A DNA stretch of 64,000 nucleotides from Mesocentrotus franciscanus. Taxonomy: Eukaryota > Echinodermata > Echinoidea > Camarodonta > Strongylocentrotidae. The position numbers and the translations under genes were made by a program. The notes beneath the pieces were generated by a model. That model worked only from the letters and a program-made list of their open reading frames with translations. It ran no database searches and was not told the DNA's origin. The stretch is from assembly GCA_037976565.1 (NCBI GenBank), contig CP137668.1:1-64000 (forward strand). Direction: 5' to 3'. Positions 46,822-57,440 of the stretch are shown here, piece by piece (position 1 is the stretch's first letter; each line of letters starts with the position of its first letter).

Positions 46822-47963
46822 ACTGAAATAACACTAGAATATGTGTAGAGAATATGTGTAGGCCTATATACTAAAAGCAGCAGTTTAAATTTCAAGAACA
46901 TTTAGGGAAGGGTATGCTCCCCCCATCCCCCCTTCTTCAAACTCTCAATTTATAAACGATCTGCCCACAGGTGTGATCACTCTATAATGAAGGTGAGACA
47001 AAATAATAACTGTTTCATTTATAGTATTGCTACCCCCCAGCCCCCTCCCAGTCATCCACGAACATGGGGATAGGGTATAGATGATAAAACGTTCTTTATT
47101 GCGAAACAGTACTCATATCGAAGACTAACTGAAAGTAGTCTTTTGATTTAGGCATCTTAAGCCTTCTTATACATTTTTTGTAGTTTTCTAGCAGAAATTT
47201 ACTTTCTAGCACTGGCACTACTTGTGCAATTTATATATATATATATATATATATATAACTGAATCAACATTAAAAAAGTGTGTAAAGGCAGGAGTTGAAA
47301 TATATAGAAACAAAAATTGAGGTAGGGTTTGCCCCCCCCCCTCCCCAGCTCACTTTAGAAATGCTCTTTCCACAGGTGCGATCACCCTATATGGAAGGTT
47401 AAAATAACAGTTTTATTCATAGTAAATTAACTCTCACAGCCCCCTCCCAGTCCGACGCGAACACGGGAAAGTGTAAATTGATAAAAGGTCCCAAAACAAA
47501 ATTCTGTACTCAAATAGAAGACTAACTGAAACTAGTTTTTTTTATTCAGGCCTTATTAAGGCTTTTGAAACATTTGATTTATAACACTAGAATATGTGTA
47601 TATACTAAAAGCAGCAGTTGAAATATCAAGAACATTTAGGAAGGGTATGCTCCCCATCCCCCTTCTCCAAACTCTAAATTTATAAACGATCTGCCCACAG
47701 GTGTGATCACTCTATAAGGAAGGTGAAACAAAATAATAACTGTTTCATTTCTAGTATTGCTACCCCACAGCCCCCCCCCCCCTCCCAGTCATCCACGAAC
47801 ATGGGGATAGGATATAGATGCTAAAACGTTCTTTCTTGTGAAACAGTACGCATATCGAAGACTAACTGAAAGTAGTCTTTTGATTTAGGCATCTTAAGCC
47901 TTCTTATACATATTTTTTAGTTTTCTAGCAGAAATTTATTTTCTAGCACTGGCACTACTTGTG

Positions 47964-47999
<36 letters not shown>

Positions 48000-48765
48000 C
48001 TGAATCAACATTAACAAGTGTGTATATACTAAAGGCAGGAGTTGAAATATATAGAAACAAAAATTGAGGTAGGGTTTGCTCTCCCCTCCCACCTTAGAAA
48101 CGATCTGCCCACAGGTGAAATCATTCCATTTTTAAGAAAGATGTAACAAATAACGATTTCATTTCTAGTAATTCAACTCTTACAGCCCCCTCCTACTCTG
48201 ACTCGAAAACAGATAAAATGTAGAATATAGAACGTCCCTTATGTGATTCTGTACTCTAATCGAAGACTAACTGACAGTAGTCTTTTGATTTAGGCATCTT
48301 AAGCCTTCTTATACATATTTTTTAGTTTTCTAGCAGAAATTTATTTTCTAGTACTGGCACTACTTGTGCAATATATATATATATATATATATAACTGAAT
48401 CAACATTAAAAAGTGTGTTTATACTAAAGGCAGGAGTTGAAATATATAGAAACAAAAATTGAGGTAGGGTTTGCTCCCCCTCCTACCTTAGAAACGATCT
48501 GCCCACAGGTGAAATCATTCCATTTTTAAGAAAGATGTAACAAATAACGATTTCATTTCTAGTAATTCAACTCTTACAGCCCCCTCCTCCTACTCTGACT
48601 CGAAAACAGATAAAATGTAGAATATAGAACGTCCCTTATTGTGATTCTGTACTCTAATCGAAGACTAACTGAAAATAGTCTTTTGATTTAGGCATCTTAA
48701 GCCTTCTGAAACATTCTGGCAGGAATTCACTTTCTAGCACTGGCAGTCTGGCACTACCTGTTAAA

Positions 48766-48800
<35 letters not shown>

Positions 48801-49155
48801 ACACTTAATCAACACCAGAATATGTGTATGTACTAAAAGCAGCAGCTGAGAAAAATTGGGCTAGGTTTGCTCCCCATCATAGAAACGATCTGCCAACATG
48901 TGTCATCACTCCATAAGGAAGGTGAAAAAATATAACGATTTCATTTCTAGTAATTCAACTCTTACAGCCCCCGCCCCCCTCCTAATCCGACTCGAAAACA
49001 AGAAAAATGTGGATTATAAAAGGCCTTATTGAGATTCTGTACTCAAATCGAAGACTATCTGACAATAGTCTTTTGAGGCATCTTACGCCTTCTGAAACCT
49101 TTTGTTTAGTTTTCTGGCAGGAATTAACTTTCTAGCACTGGCACTACCTGTCAAT

Positions 49156-49186
<31 letters not shown>

Positions 49187-49524
49187 ACATCTAATCAACA
49201 CTAGAATATGTGTATATATTAAAATCAGCATCTGAAATATAAAGAAAAATTGGGCTAGGGTTTGCTCCCCCCTCCCACCTTAGAAACGATCTGCCCACAG
49301 GTGAAATCATTCCATAAGGAAGATGGAAAAATAAAGATTTCATTTCTAGTAATTAAACTCTTACAGCCCCCCTCCCAATCCGACTCGAAAACATGGAAAA
49401 TGTGGATTATAAAAGGTCCCTTATTGAGATTCTATACTCCAATCGAAGACTAACTGAAAATAGTCTTTTGATTTAGGCATCTTAAGCCTTCTGAAACATT
49501 TTGTTTAGTTTTCTGGCATGAATT

Positions 49525-49797
49525 CAGGCGCGTAGCCTTGGGGGGGGGGTCGCCCCAAACAAAAAAACGCCAGCCCCCCCCCAAAAAAAAGAGAGAGAGA
49601 GAGAAGAGAAATAAGGGAGAGGACGTAGGAAGAAAAAGGAGCAGACAAAGACAAGAATGGAGAACGGTACACAACGGATCGTTTTCTTTCTCTAATAATT
49701 TAATGAAACGTCAAAGCTTTTCGCGCGGGAGGGGGGAAACTGAATTCAGACAAGGATTAAGAGTCGAGAACGGTACAACGAAAGAACGAAGAAATAA
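49525..49797. mobile_element. Partial hAT-type MITE, GCGTAGCC family
   Basis: Begins CAGGCGCGTAGCCTTGG and contains one and a half of the GAACGGTACAACGAATCG / AATGAAACGTCAAAGC units seen four times at 20440-21045. The opposite end is missing or decayed. It lies in the last unit of the tandem array. Confidence 0.6.
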
Positions 49798-49836
49798 CTG
49801 TTTAATTTCCAGTACTTCAATTCTTACACCCTCCCC

Positions 49837-50108
49837 CAGTGGCGGATCCAGGAGGGGGCCGGGCCCTCCCTAGAAAAAGAAACAGGTAAAAACACCCTTT
49901 TTTGTATAAAAAAAAAGAAAGCCCAAGGGGTGGGGGGGTGCAGATTGAAGAACAATAATTGCACTTCGCCCCCGTTGAGAAAAAAATAAATAAATGTGTG
50001 CTCACTACCCCCCACTGAGCGAAAAATCGGCCGGCACGATTTTAACATTTTCGCACAAAGTGGGCCCCTTTTTTGGCCCCTCCTTGCCGCCGGCTGGATC
50101 CGCCCCTG
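49837..50108. mobile_element. hAT-type MITE, GGCGGATCC family
   Basis: CAGTGGCGGATCCAGG at the left and GGCTGGATCCGCCCCTG at the right are inverted. It interrupts the ACAGCCCCCTCCC block of a tandem unit; the C-rich target hides the duplication. Internal CCCCCACTGAGCGAAAAATC and GGGCCCCTTTTTTGGCCCC match 61798-62073 in the opposite orientation. Confidence 0.8.
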
Positions 50109-50345
50109 TCCCCCCTCCCAAGACGACACGAAAACAAGGAATGTGTAGATGACAGAACGTCCCTAGTCGTGAACAGAACTTTATAAAAAAGACTAACTGA
50201 AAATAGTCTTGTAATTTCGATATCTTAATTAAGCCTTTTGAAATATTAATTTTTTTATCGTTTTCTAGCAGGAATTCACTTACCATGTAGCCCAGGCATT
50301 ACCTGACGAATATGAATATATATATATATATATATATATATAATA

Positions 50346-51009
50346 CTGAATACTGAAAATGGAGTTACTCTTTACTTTTCACACAAACAGGTAAAGGCCT
50401 ATAATTATGTAGGATAATACCTTCCTAGATAAAACCTTCCTAGGTCTATTGTCAGTTGTGTTGCTTTGGTACACTTGATCAGCTTAATGTCACAAACAGC
50501 GTCTGCGTATGTTTAGATTAGACTATTTAGATAATTGGGTAACACGTGTTGTTATCACCTGACTCGGCTATACTCAGTAGACCTCTAGTACACAGTACCG
50601 ACGCACAACGTGACAGTCATATTAAAGTCATATTCATAAGCTGTGAAAAAGCTACATAATCTCTTTCTAAGTCCTACGCTGTTTTAAGGTAAGGTTTGTT
50701 TTGGTTTTTCATTTGCTTTACCAACAAGAAGCGTAAAAATTTTTAAAGCTTCATTGGTTGGCCGTTGCGTTGGATCGGAACTGTGTGATTCTGCCCGCGG
50801 CCGCGGCCGGCGGCCCGTAGTGCATGCAGTGCAGTATGTACAATAATAATATAATTATATTTAGAATACAGCTGCTACTACTACTACTAGTACTAGTAGT
50901 ACTAGTAGGGTCTAGTACTACTAGTAGTACTACTACTACTAGCAGCTAGCAGAGGCCAGATAGCCTGGTGCTCCGTGCCAGCCCGGCTGGGCTGGGCCTG
51001 GGGGTGGCG
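50346..51009. other. Non-coding stretch with GC-rich patch and CTA palindrome
   Basis: 50780-50822 is GC-rich with GCGGCCGCGGCCGG. TTTTAAG|GTAAGG at 50684-50696 resembles a splice donor. 50871-50946 is an imperfect palindrome of CTA/TAG repeats bounded by GCTGCTACTA and TAGCAGC. No gene is recognised. Confidence 0.4.
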
Positions 51010-52590
51010 TAGACCGAAAAAATTTCTGTCTCTTTCGTTCGTTAGCCTCTGAATTTGAATTTGGGTAGGGTCGGCTCCTCTCTTTAGAGACAGAAACCGA
51101 CCATAGGGACTGCATTGCAAACTGGTGTTACGGATCTGAACACCAAACTTATAGCCAACATATGAACAAATTTCGGGCATCTGCTCACGCGGTCTCGCTC
51201 CGCGGTCTACAACACGTGAAATCGTCTTTGAAAATGCGCTAAGTGTGTAAAGAAATGCTCCTACAAGAAAAACAAACTATGATTACACACCATCTCGGGT
51301 GGAAATCACATATATTCAAATACTGTTCTTTCCACTGATACCAATTTCAAGTGATTGGTAGACTGGAAAATAGGGCCTTTCGTCTTCAAAAGTGGACAAC
51401 AATCATTCAATTTGTGATTTCTCTATGGAGGTCACAGGAAAATTCGTCTTTTTCACTGGGGGTTGTGTACTTCAAGGGGATAATGCTCGTAACTACGACT
51501 TGTTATTGGGTGGTCTCGGCCGCCAAAACATAGGGTATATAATCCCCTGCCGTCTGATGTAACACATAATTTGATTGGTTGTCGAGAAAGTAGGGCCAAT
51601 TTCAATCCAATAAACAGCAGCCTTTATAAATTTACGCATGACCTCTATAATTTATGCAAGTGCGTAAGCGAAATTTTTACACAGCGGACAATGAGGCTTA
51701 CACACCGTGCTCGCAGCCGTGCGTTTATCGACCACCAAATTTGACTCAGCTCTGGCGACGGAGAAGACGCATTTTACGTTGATTTCAGCAATTTACTGAA
51801 GGGAATTTAGACATTATGGACGATATTTTACGAAAAAGTGTGTAGGGATTAGATTATATCTCTCACGAGACACTGGATTCTTTAGTTTGCCTGAAATTTA
51901 GCAAATTAATGGCACTCTGAACTCGCTGCATGAGCAGATCTAAATCTTCATGGATCGATCTGCTTGTGAAGGAATCTCGTATTCATATTGCAGGGTGATC
52001 CCGCCCATCTTAGACGGAGGGATGACAATGGACTTATGCATGGTGATGTGCATCTGCATCTATTAGACTTACATATATAATTTCCTGATTTTTTTTTTTT
52101 TGTCGGCAGAAGAAGAGGGGGAAGAGAGAGAGAGAGAGAGAGTTGACAATTCACGCACGCACAGCGGTGTTGACATTCACACTCTCACCAGTAAACCCCT
52201 ATTTTATCAAAATCGAAGAGTCCTGTACCCTGGTGTTACGCTCTAATGCACTCGAACGTTCGTCGTCTGTGTGGGAGGTACACAAATGACTCATTGATCT
52301 TTTGGCCGAATATAGGTCAAATTTGTTCATATGATACTACATTTTACCGGATGCATATTCGATGCATTTATGTTTGAAAATTAGGCCTAGGCTAAATGGC
52401 TAATATAGATATATCATCTAGACTACATCGGTTCCACTTACCAGATTAAATTAACTGTATGATGCGTTTAAGGGTCTTTTTTCCGGATTTTCATCGTCGA
52501 AATTGATCTCCGTGTTGAAATTCTTGCAGCCGTATTTTAAACTGTTACTGTCAATGGATGACGTCATCTTCCTTCATGAGCAACAGAATT
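51010..52590 (+). mobile_element. Mutator-like family, second (single-arm) copy with a nested insertion
   Basis: Begins TAGACCGAAAAAATTTCTG and follows one arm of 25513-26938: TTTAGAGACAGAAACCGACC, TACATTTTACCGGATGCAT, CCGGATTTTCATCG and then the CRE TGACGTCA (52559-52566). The second arm is absent beyond the core. A 1175-bp segment (51159-52333) interrupts it. Confidence 0.7.
51159..52333. mobile_element. 1.2 kb insertion with 15-bp perfect inverted ends
   Basis: CATATGAACAAATTT at 51159-51173 is exactly inverted at 52319-52333. Joining the outer sequences restores the order seen in the other family copy (ACTTATGCCCAA then ATACTACATTT). No target duplication is clear. Inside are CCAAT-type boxes (51573, 51595, 51606), a TATATAATC (51536-51545) and a (GA)n run at 52124-52142, but no transposase frame. 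It could be a non-autonomous element carrying promoter-like sequence. Confidence 0.6.
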
Positions 52591-52905
52591 TAGGGTTATT
52601 ATCACTGATACATAATTACACACTGTTACTTGTAAAATTTCTCGCATCTTTGAGATGCATTTTGCAAAAGTTTATTGGGAGATTTTTATTTTCGTTTGCA
52701 TATACATGTAACATAGATTTCTTTAGCTTTCTCAAAGTAATTTTCGATAGTTGGTGTAGCATGTATGTACAACATATTGATCAATAAATTACACATTTGT
52801 ACCGAAATATTATACGAATATGTACTTCCTGTGATCCTGTGTTCTGTATGATTGTTAAATATTTGATATATTTTTATTATTCTCAAAACGCATATTCATT
52901 TCCAG

Positions 52906-53079
52906 AGGAGCAGGCAGATACCTGGTCACTATCAAGGCAAACGCGGCACAAGGTGACTGTCAAGATGAAGAAAGAACTGCATGTGTACTCCACCGATTGG
53001 GACAAGGGGCTTTTGATTATCCTTTGAAAATATGGTAGATCAAGATGATCCAGTGTACCACTAGCAGCCAATCTATGAG
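52906..53079 (+). other. Weak exon candidate
   Basis: Preceded by CATATTCATTTCCAG and followed by GTTTGT. One frame reads EEQADTWSLSRQTRHK...VYSTDWDKGLLIIL before a stop 40 codons in. A second frame is open for a similar length. No family resemblance and no partner exons, so this may be chance. Confidence 0.15.
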
Positions 53080-53793
53080 GTTTGTAATTACTAGGAAACT
53101 TAGGATTTTACAATGATGCATGTACGTACTACGTGCTACATGTACTTTAGCTCTTCAATGAATGGATGTAAAAATGTATGCCTTCGGAACATAATTTACT
53201 AGTATGCTCATGTAAATTGTAATAGACCATTTTCAAAATATATTCAAATTTATACATGTTTACTTTGCAATGAGCTATTACATTTACCTGTTTTGTATTA
53301 TTGTTTCTCAATACCGGTAGTCAGAATACAGTTAGTCATAACATGGGAATGAAATGATTCATAAAGAGGCAGTTAAAAAAGACATGATTTTATATAATTA
53401 GAGTGATGGGAGATTTTACCATGCATCCTCTTTTTTAAGAAGCCTTTTTGATAGCAACATTACATCTTCTCAATTGGCATGCAATTTCTGAAAGCAAAGC
53501 AAATTCGACGAGAGATGGCTACATGGTATACTATCTTTGGTACTAACAGTTTTTTTTTAATTGTCAGATGAATAATGGACACTTTAATTGAATCAGTGCC
53601 CAAGTCTATTTATTCCATAAATCTCACAATCAATGTATTACTGTATGTTCAAAATTCTAAAGATTTCTGTGACCCAGTGCATTTTCATGAAGCCAAATTT
53701 AATGAGCAAACTTTTCAAAAGTTGGTTACTTGTTGTTGTTTTTTTTGTTTTTTTGTGTGTGTGGGTTACTTGTTGTTAGTATGCTATCAGTAT

Positions 53794-54428
53794 ACGTGCC
53801 TTCGCGGTTGTTTCAACGCAAAGCATGCCGGGACAGATTTCGAGTACGGCAGTAGATTTTCACCTTCGCCGCGATCAGCTGTTCCATTGCCAACAACGGG
53901 ATTGTTATCCTGTCGAATCAACATGACATAATCTTGTACAGGATCCGTTATTCTGCAGTGATTTTCTTTCATTCCAGTATCATTTGTACGGTAATAAACC
54001 AAAGTCTGTGATTATGTATTTTTATGATGATCCTTCAACCTAAAACACGAATGTTTAGCAGCTTAAAAAGGCAAACCACCGACCCAAACTTCACACACAC
54101 ACATTTGAACATATGGGACTACATATTCATATCAAGGAACCCACTCTCATTAGCCCACTTTACTTCGTATTATCAGCTTTATTTTTTGAAGGATCGTCAT
54201 AACAATACACAATCACAAACTTTGATTTCTTACTGTACAAATGATACTGGAATGAAAGAAAATCACTGCAGAATAACGCATCCTGTACAAGATTATGATG
54301 TTGATTCGACGGGATAAAAATCCCGTTGTTGGCAATGGAACAGCTGATCGCGGCGAAGGTGAAAATCTCCTGCCGTACTAGTAATCTGTCCCGGCATGCT
54401 TTGCGGTGAAACAACCGTGAAGGCACGT
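53794..54428. mobile_element. Foldback-type inverted repeat element, ~240-bp arms
   Basis: 53794-54037 and 54186-54428 are diverged inverted copies (ACGTGCCTTCGCGGTTGTTTC outside, TGATGATCCTTCA inside) separated by about 150 bp. Arms share CAAAGCATGCCGGGACAG, GATCAGCTGTTCCATTGCC and GATACTGGAATGAAAG blocks. The flanks are AT-rich with AT on both sides. No coding sequence is seen. Confidence 0.75.
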
Positions 54429-54599
54429 ATTGTAAGAGATCCATTGTAAAACTACTGTAATATGATATTCAAGGTAAGTTTGGAATAAGTTTACACATAC
54501 TTATCATATGCAAATCCCCAAAATCAAGCGTAAGTCTTGCGATTAATTGCAACTCAACTTTCTTGCAACGCCCCAATAGTAAGAAAGAGAGATAGAGGG

Positions 54600-55090
54600 G
54601 GAGAATAAAAGCTAGTTAACTAGTTAACCAGTTATACCAGTTGCAAATTTTGCAACTTGCAATCAATCGCAACTTTCTTGCTATGCCCCATTAGTCTAGT
54701 TAACTTAATTTAATTCTTGAAACTTTAATCTTAACAAAATCCTAGGAAATTTAGGAGACTAGTGGGGCATTGCAATCAATTGCACATATCAGTTGCAAAT
54801 TTTGCAACTTGCAATCAATTGCAAATACCAGTTGCAAATTTTGCAACTTCGCAATCAATCGCAACTTTCTTGCTATGCCCCATTAGTCTAGTTAACTTAA
54901 TTTAATTCTTGAAACTTTAATCCTAACAAAATCCTAGGAAATTTAGGAGACTAGTGGGGCATTGCAATCAATTGCACATATCAGTTGCAAATTTTGCAAC
55001 TTGCAATCAATTGCAAATACCAGTTGCAAATTTGGCAACTTGCAATCAATCACAACTTTCTTGCTATGCCCCATTAGTCTATTACTACAT
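54600..55090. repeat. ~191-bp tandem repeat rich in TTGCAA palindromes
   Basis: About two and a half units with CTATGCCCCATTAGTC at 54681, 54873 and 55064. Each unit has GTTGCAAATTTTGCAAC (near-perfect palindrome), TTGCAATCAATTGCA, and the inverted pair ATGCCCCATTAGTCTAG / GACTAGTGGGGCATTG. A decayed extra unit may start at 54530. The short open frame at 54954 is the repeat itself. Confidence 0.8.
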
Positions 55091-56382
55091 TTTGTATGCC
55101 ACCTTTTCTGAAGATGATAACCTTTTATCCTTTAAAAAGTAAATAATTTCCCTGCCGTATTACATGCATTGCAGCAAAGATCAAGAAGTTGTGTTGAAAC
55201 GTTCTTCTAAAACCAATGAAATTGTGAGAAATGTAAAAATTTGTGCTTTATCTACAAATGTTTCAACTGTATAATATCACCTTTTCAATCGATGATACTT
55301 TTTTTAAAATTTCCCCTTTTAAATGACAGTAAGTGAGATAAAATAATGTTTAATGTTTCACTCCTGTCATTTTAATGGTCTGTACTCATCAGTTATCTTA
55401 TGTGAGCACTCTCACTAGGAGAAAAAAAAGTATACGGCAATGTAACTTACTGAATATAAAACATCATTTAGTGTTGCGACCTATTTTTTCCCTTGTTCAT
55501 TTGTTGTCTTTGTATGTTATGCATTAACAGGTAAAGGGTTACTGAAGAAATTACCATAAAATGTCACTCAGGTAGTGACTAATTATTGTGCTTTGTCAGT
55601 TTATTCAAACTGCAGTGTAAATTTTGGACAGCCTCACCAAAATGTTAAATATACCTTTCAAAATATCTCTTTGTACAAACAATGACAAGGAATATATATA
55701 TAACACTTAAAGTGACTCGGTAACACCGCCTCAGATTCTGAAACAAAATCCTGGATTTAGCTCATGCTACAATCATAATTATAAACCTTTAGGAGTCAGG
55801 AATCCCATGACTTTTACAAGCCGATCGCCTTTGTGATTATCAAGATATTTATGATTGGAAATCGAAATTTCATTTTTCGTTTTCCTAACGTTTTTTCTAA
55901 CACTACAGTCTATTGGGGAAAATGAGTGTGGTAAAATCAGTCATTCAAAGATTTTTACTTTTTTGAGGCACTTCATGATCATTTTGAAACGCAATTTTTT
56001 TAGGGCTTCAATATTACACCATATCACTTACATTGATAACATGTAGGGGCAGTAGGGCCATGCATCTCAGATTTAACATTGTTAAACAATGCCTTTAAAA
56101 GAGACTTGCATAAATGCATAACCATAGCATGGTTGAGATGTATTCTGCTAGTTTGAAACATGTGTTGGAAACATCATTTCTAGATTAAGATAATTGAAAC
56201 AAAGAAGAATTTTCACATTTTATCTGGTAAGTTATATCAAGAAGGGAAAAAGGTAACTTAGACGAACTTTGTAGATATTTTAATGAATCCTTCACAAAGA
56301 AATATAATTGTTACCATTGTTCATACTGTTCTTGAGACCAAAAATTAAATGAAAGCTCTGTTCTTTTTTCTCAAACCAACAG
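55091..56382. other. Non-coding stretch, no gene recognised
   Basis: AT-rich, low-complexity patches, no repeats or coding motifs that I can identify. At 56383 a T-rich tract ending CAACAG precedes a 43-codon frame (56390-56521, starting MGSHQVQGDM) without family resemblance. Confidence 0.4.
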
Positions 56383-56959
56383 ATTCCATATGGGATCCCA
56401 TCAAGTACAAGGTGATATGCTGCTTGACACATGCACTGAGAGGGACCTGGCAGAGGCTAATGGCATGGCTCTTGGTTCTTCTGAAATGATGACGACCAAG
56501 TACACCTGTATGAGGGTCTAGAGAAGGACAACCATGAGTATACAAAAATGAAATGAGGAGGTCTGCAGAAATTTAATTCAGAAGTTACAAGGAGAATTGG
56601 ACCAAACGATGGAGTATCTAGCAGAACAGACACTTTCCTCGTGAAGAAGCCCATTACAACAAAGATGCCCATTTACAGAAAAACGTCAAGTACCCTGCAA
56701 AAGAAATATAAACTATATACATGTATTCTTCTTTCCTACCATAACTACATAGTTATATCAAGATAGAGAGTGACAGAGGAAGGGATAGAATGACATTAGA
56801 TAGGATGGAAGGTATAAATCCATGAAAAATGTTTTTAAATTTTTGAAAGGTTATAGATTAAGAGGTTGATAGTACTTGTAGGATAATAGTTCATCTGTAT
56901 TCATTAAATTTGTATTGAATTGTAGTGCATTGTAATATATGTTTATCACTATGTTATCA

Positions 56960-57440
56960 TTATGTAGAGGTGACATGGTCTTGTGCATACATCACTATAC
57001 TGTGGATCACATGGCCCAACATTTCAGTCTTGCGTGGCACTAATGACCTTTGGCTAGACATTAATCTACATTTGCCACTCTCCCATGAGATGAAGTAAAT
57101 GGGTGCCGAAAGAGATTCCTTGAGCACACTATCATAGTAGCTCGGCCAGTTTCTAGGACAATTACCCCCTGGGCAATCACCCCCCACCCGACCAATCACC
57201 AGCGGGACAATTAGCCCCTCGGAAAGTTACCCCCAAAGGACAATTACCCCCCTCCCAAAAACAAAAACAAACAAAACAAAAAACAAATTTGCTTTTATAA
57301 AAGCTAATTTATTATCAGGGTGGATCCGGGGGGTAATTTTCCGGGGGATGGTTGTCCAGGGGGTAACTGTCCTGATACGGCTCGGCCAAAGCCAGTGGGT
57401 AATAATTAGGCACTTTGCTATATAAATGGATGTACTTATT
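56960..57440 (+). mobile_element. Degenerate tRNA-derived SINE, interrupted by a MITE
   Basis: The body CTAGACATTAATCTACATTTGCCACTC, GATGAAGTAAATGGGTGC and GATTCCTTGAG matches the SINE at 13600-13860, while the tRNA-like head (56965-57050) is badly decayed. The tail AAAGCCAGTGGGTAATAATT resumes after the insertion at 57149-57379. Confidence 0.55.
57149..57379. mobile_element. MITE with GGACAATTACCCCC ends, in a SINE
   Basis: AGGACAATTACCCCCTGG (57155-57172) is inverted as CCAGGGGGTAACTGTCCT (57356-57373). GCTCGGCCA lies on both sides (57140-57148, 57380-57388), a 9-bp duplication. Internal ACAATTACCCC-type units repeat five to six times in both orientations. No coding sequence. Confidence 0.8.

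Larger units (their letters stand above)
45770..50345 (+). repeat. Tandem array of ~0.37-0.46 kb units with (TA)n tracts
   Basis: About ten units, each containing in order: TTCTAGCACTGGCACTACC, often a (TA)n run, AATCAACA...ATGTGTATATACTAAAAGCAGCAG, GGTAGGGTTTGCTCCCC, CCACAGGTG(T/A)(G/A)ATCA, GGAAGGTGAAA, TTTCATTTCTAGTAATTCAACTC, ACAGCCCCCTCCC and AGACTAACTGAAA.TAGTC, then GGCATCTTAAGCCTTCT. The GCACTGGCACTAC cores lie near 46388, 46753, 47213, 47943, 48352, 48732 and 49135, with a degraded one near 50300. Units before 46150 are more decayed. Two MITEs are inserted in the last unit. 45770-46624 belongs to the palindrome arm; the rest is seen on this side only. Confidence 0.85.

Noticed and set aside
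56390..56521. 43-codon frame after a splice-like CAACAG
   Set aside because: No recognised family, no partner exons, and of a length common by chance; mentioned only as a weak candidate.
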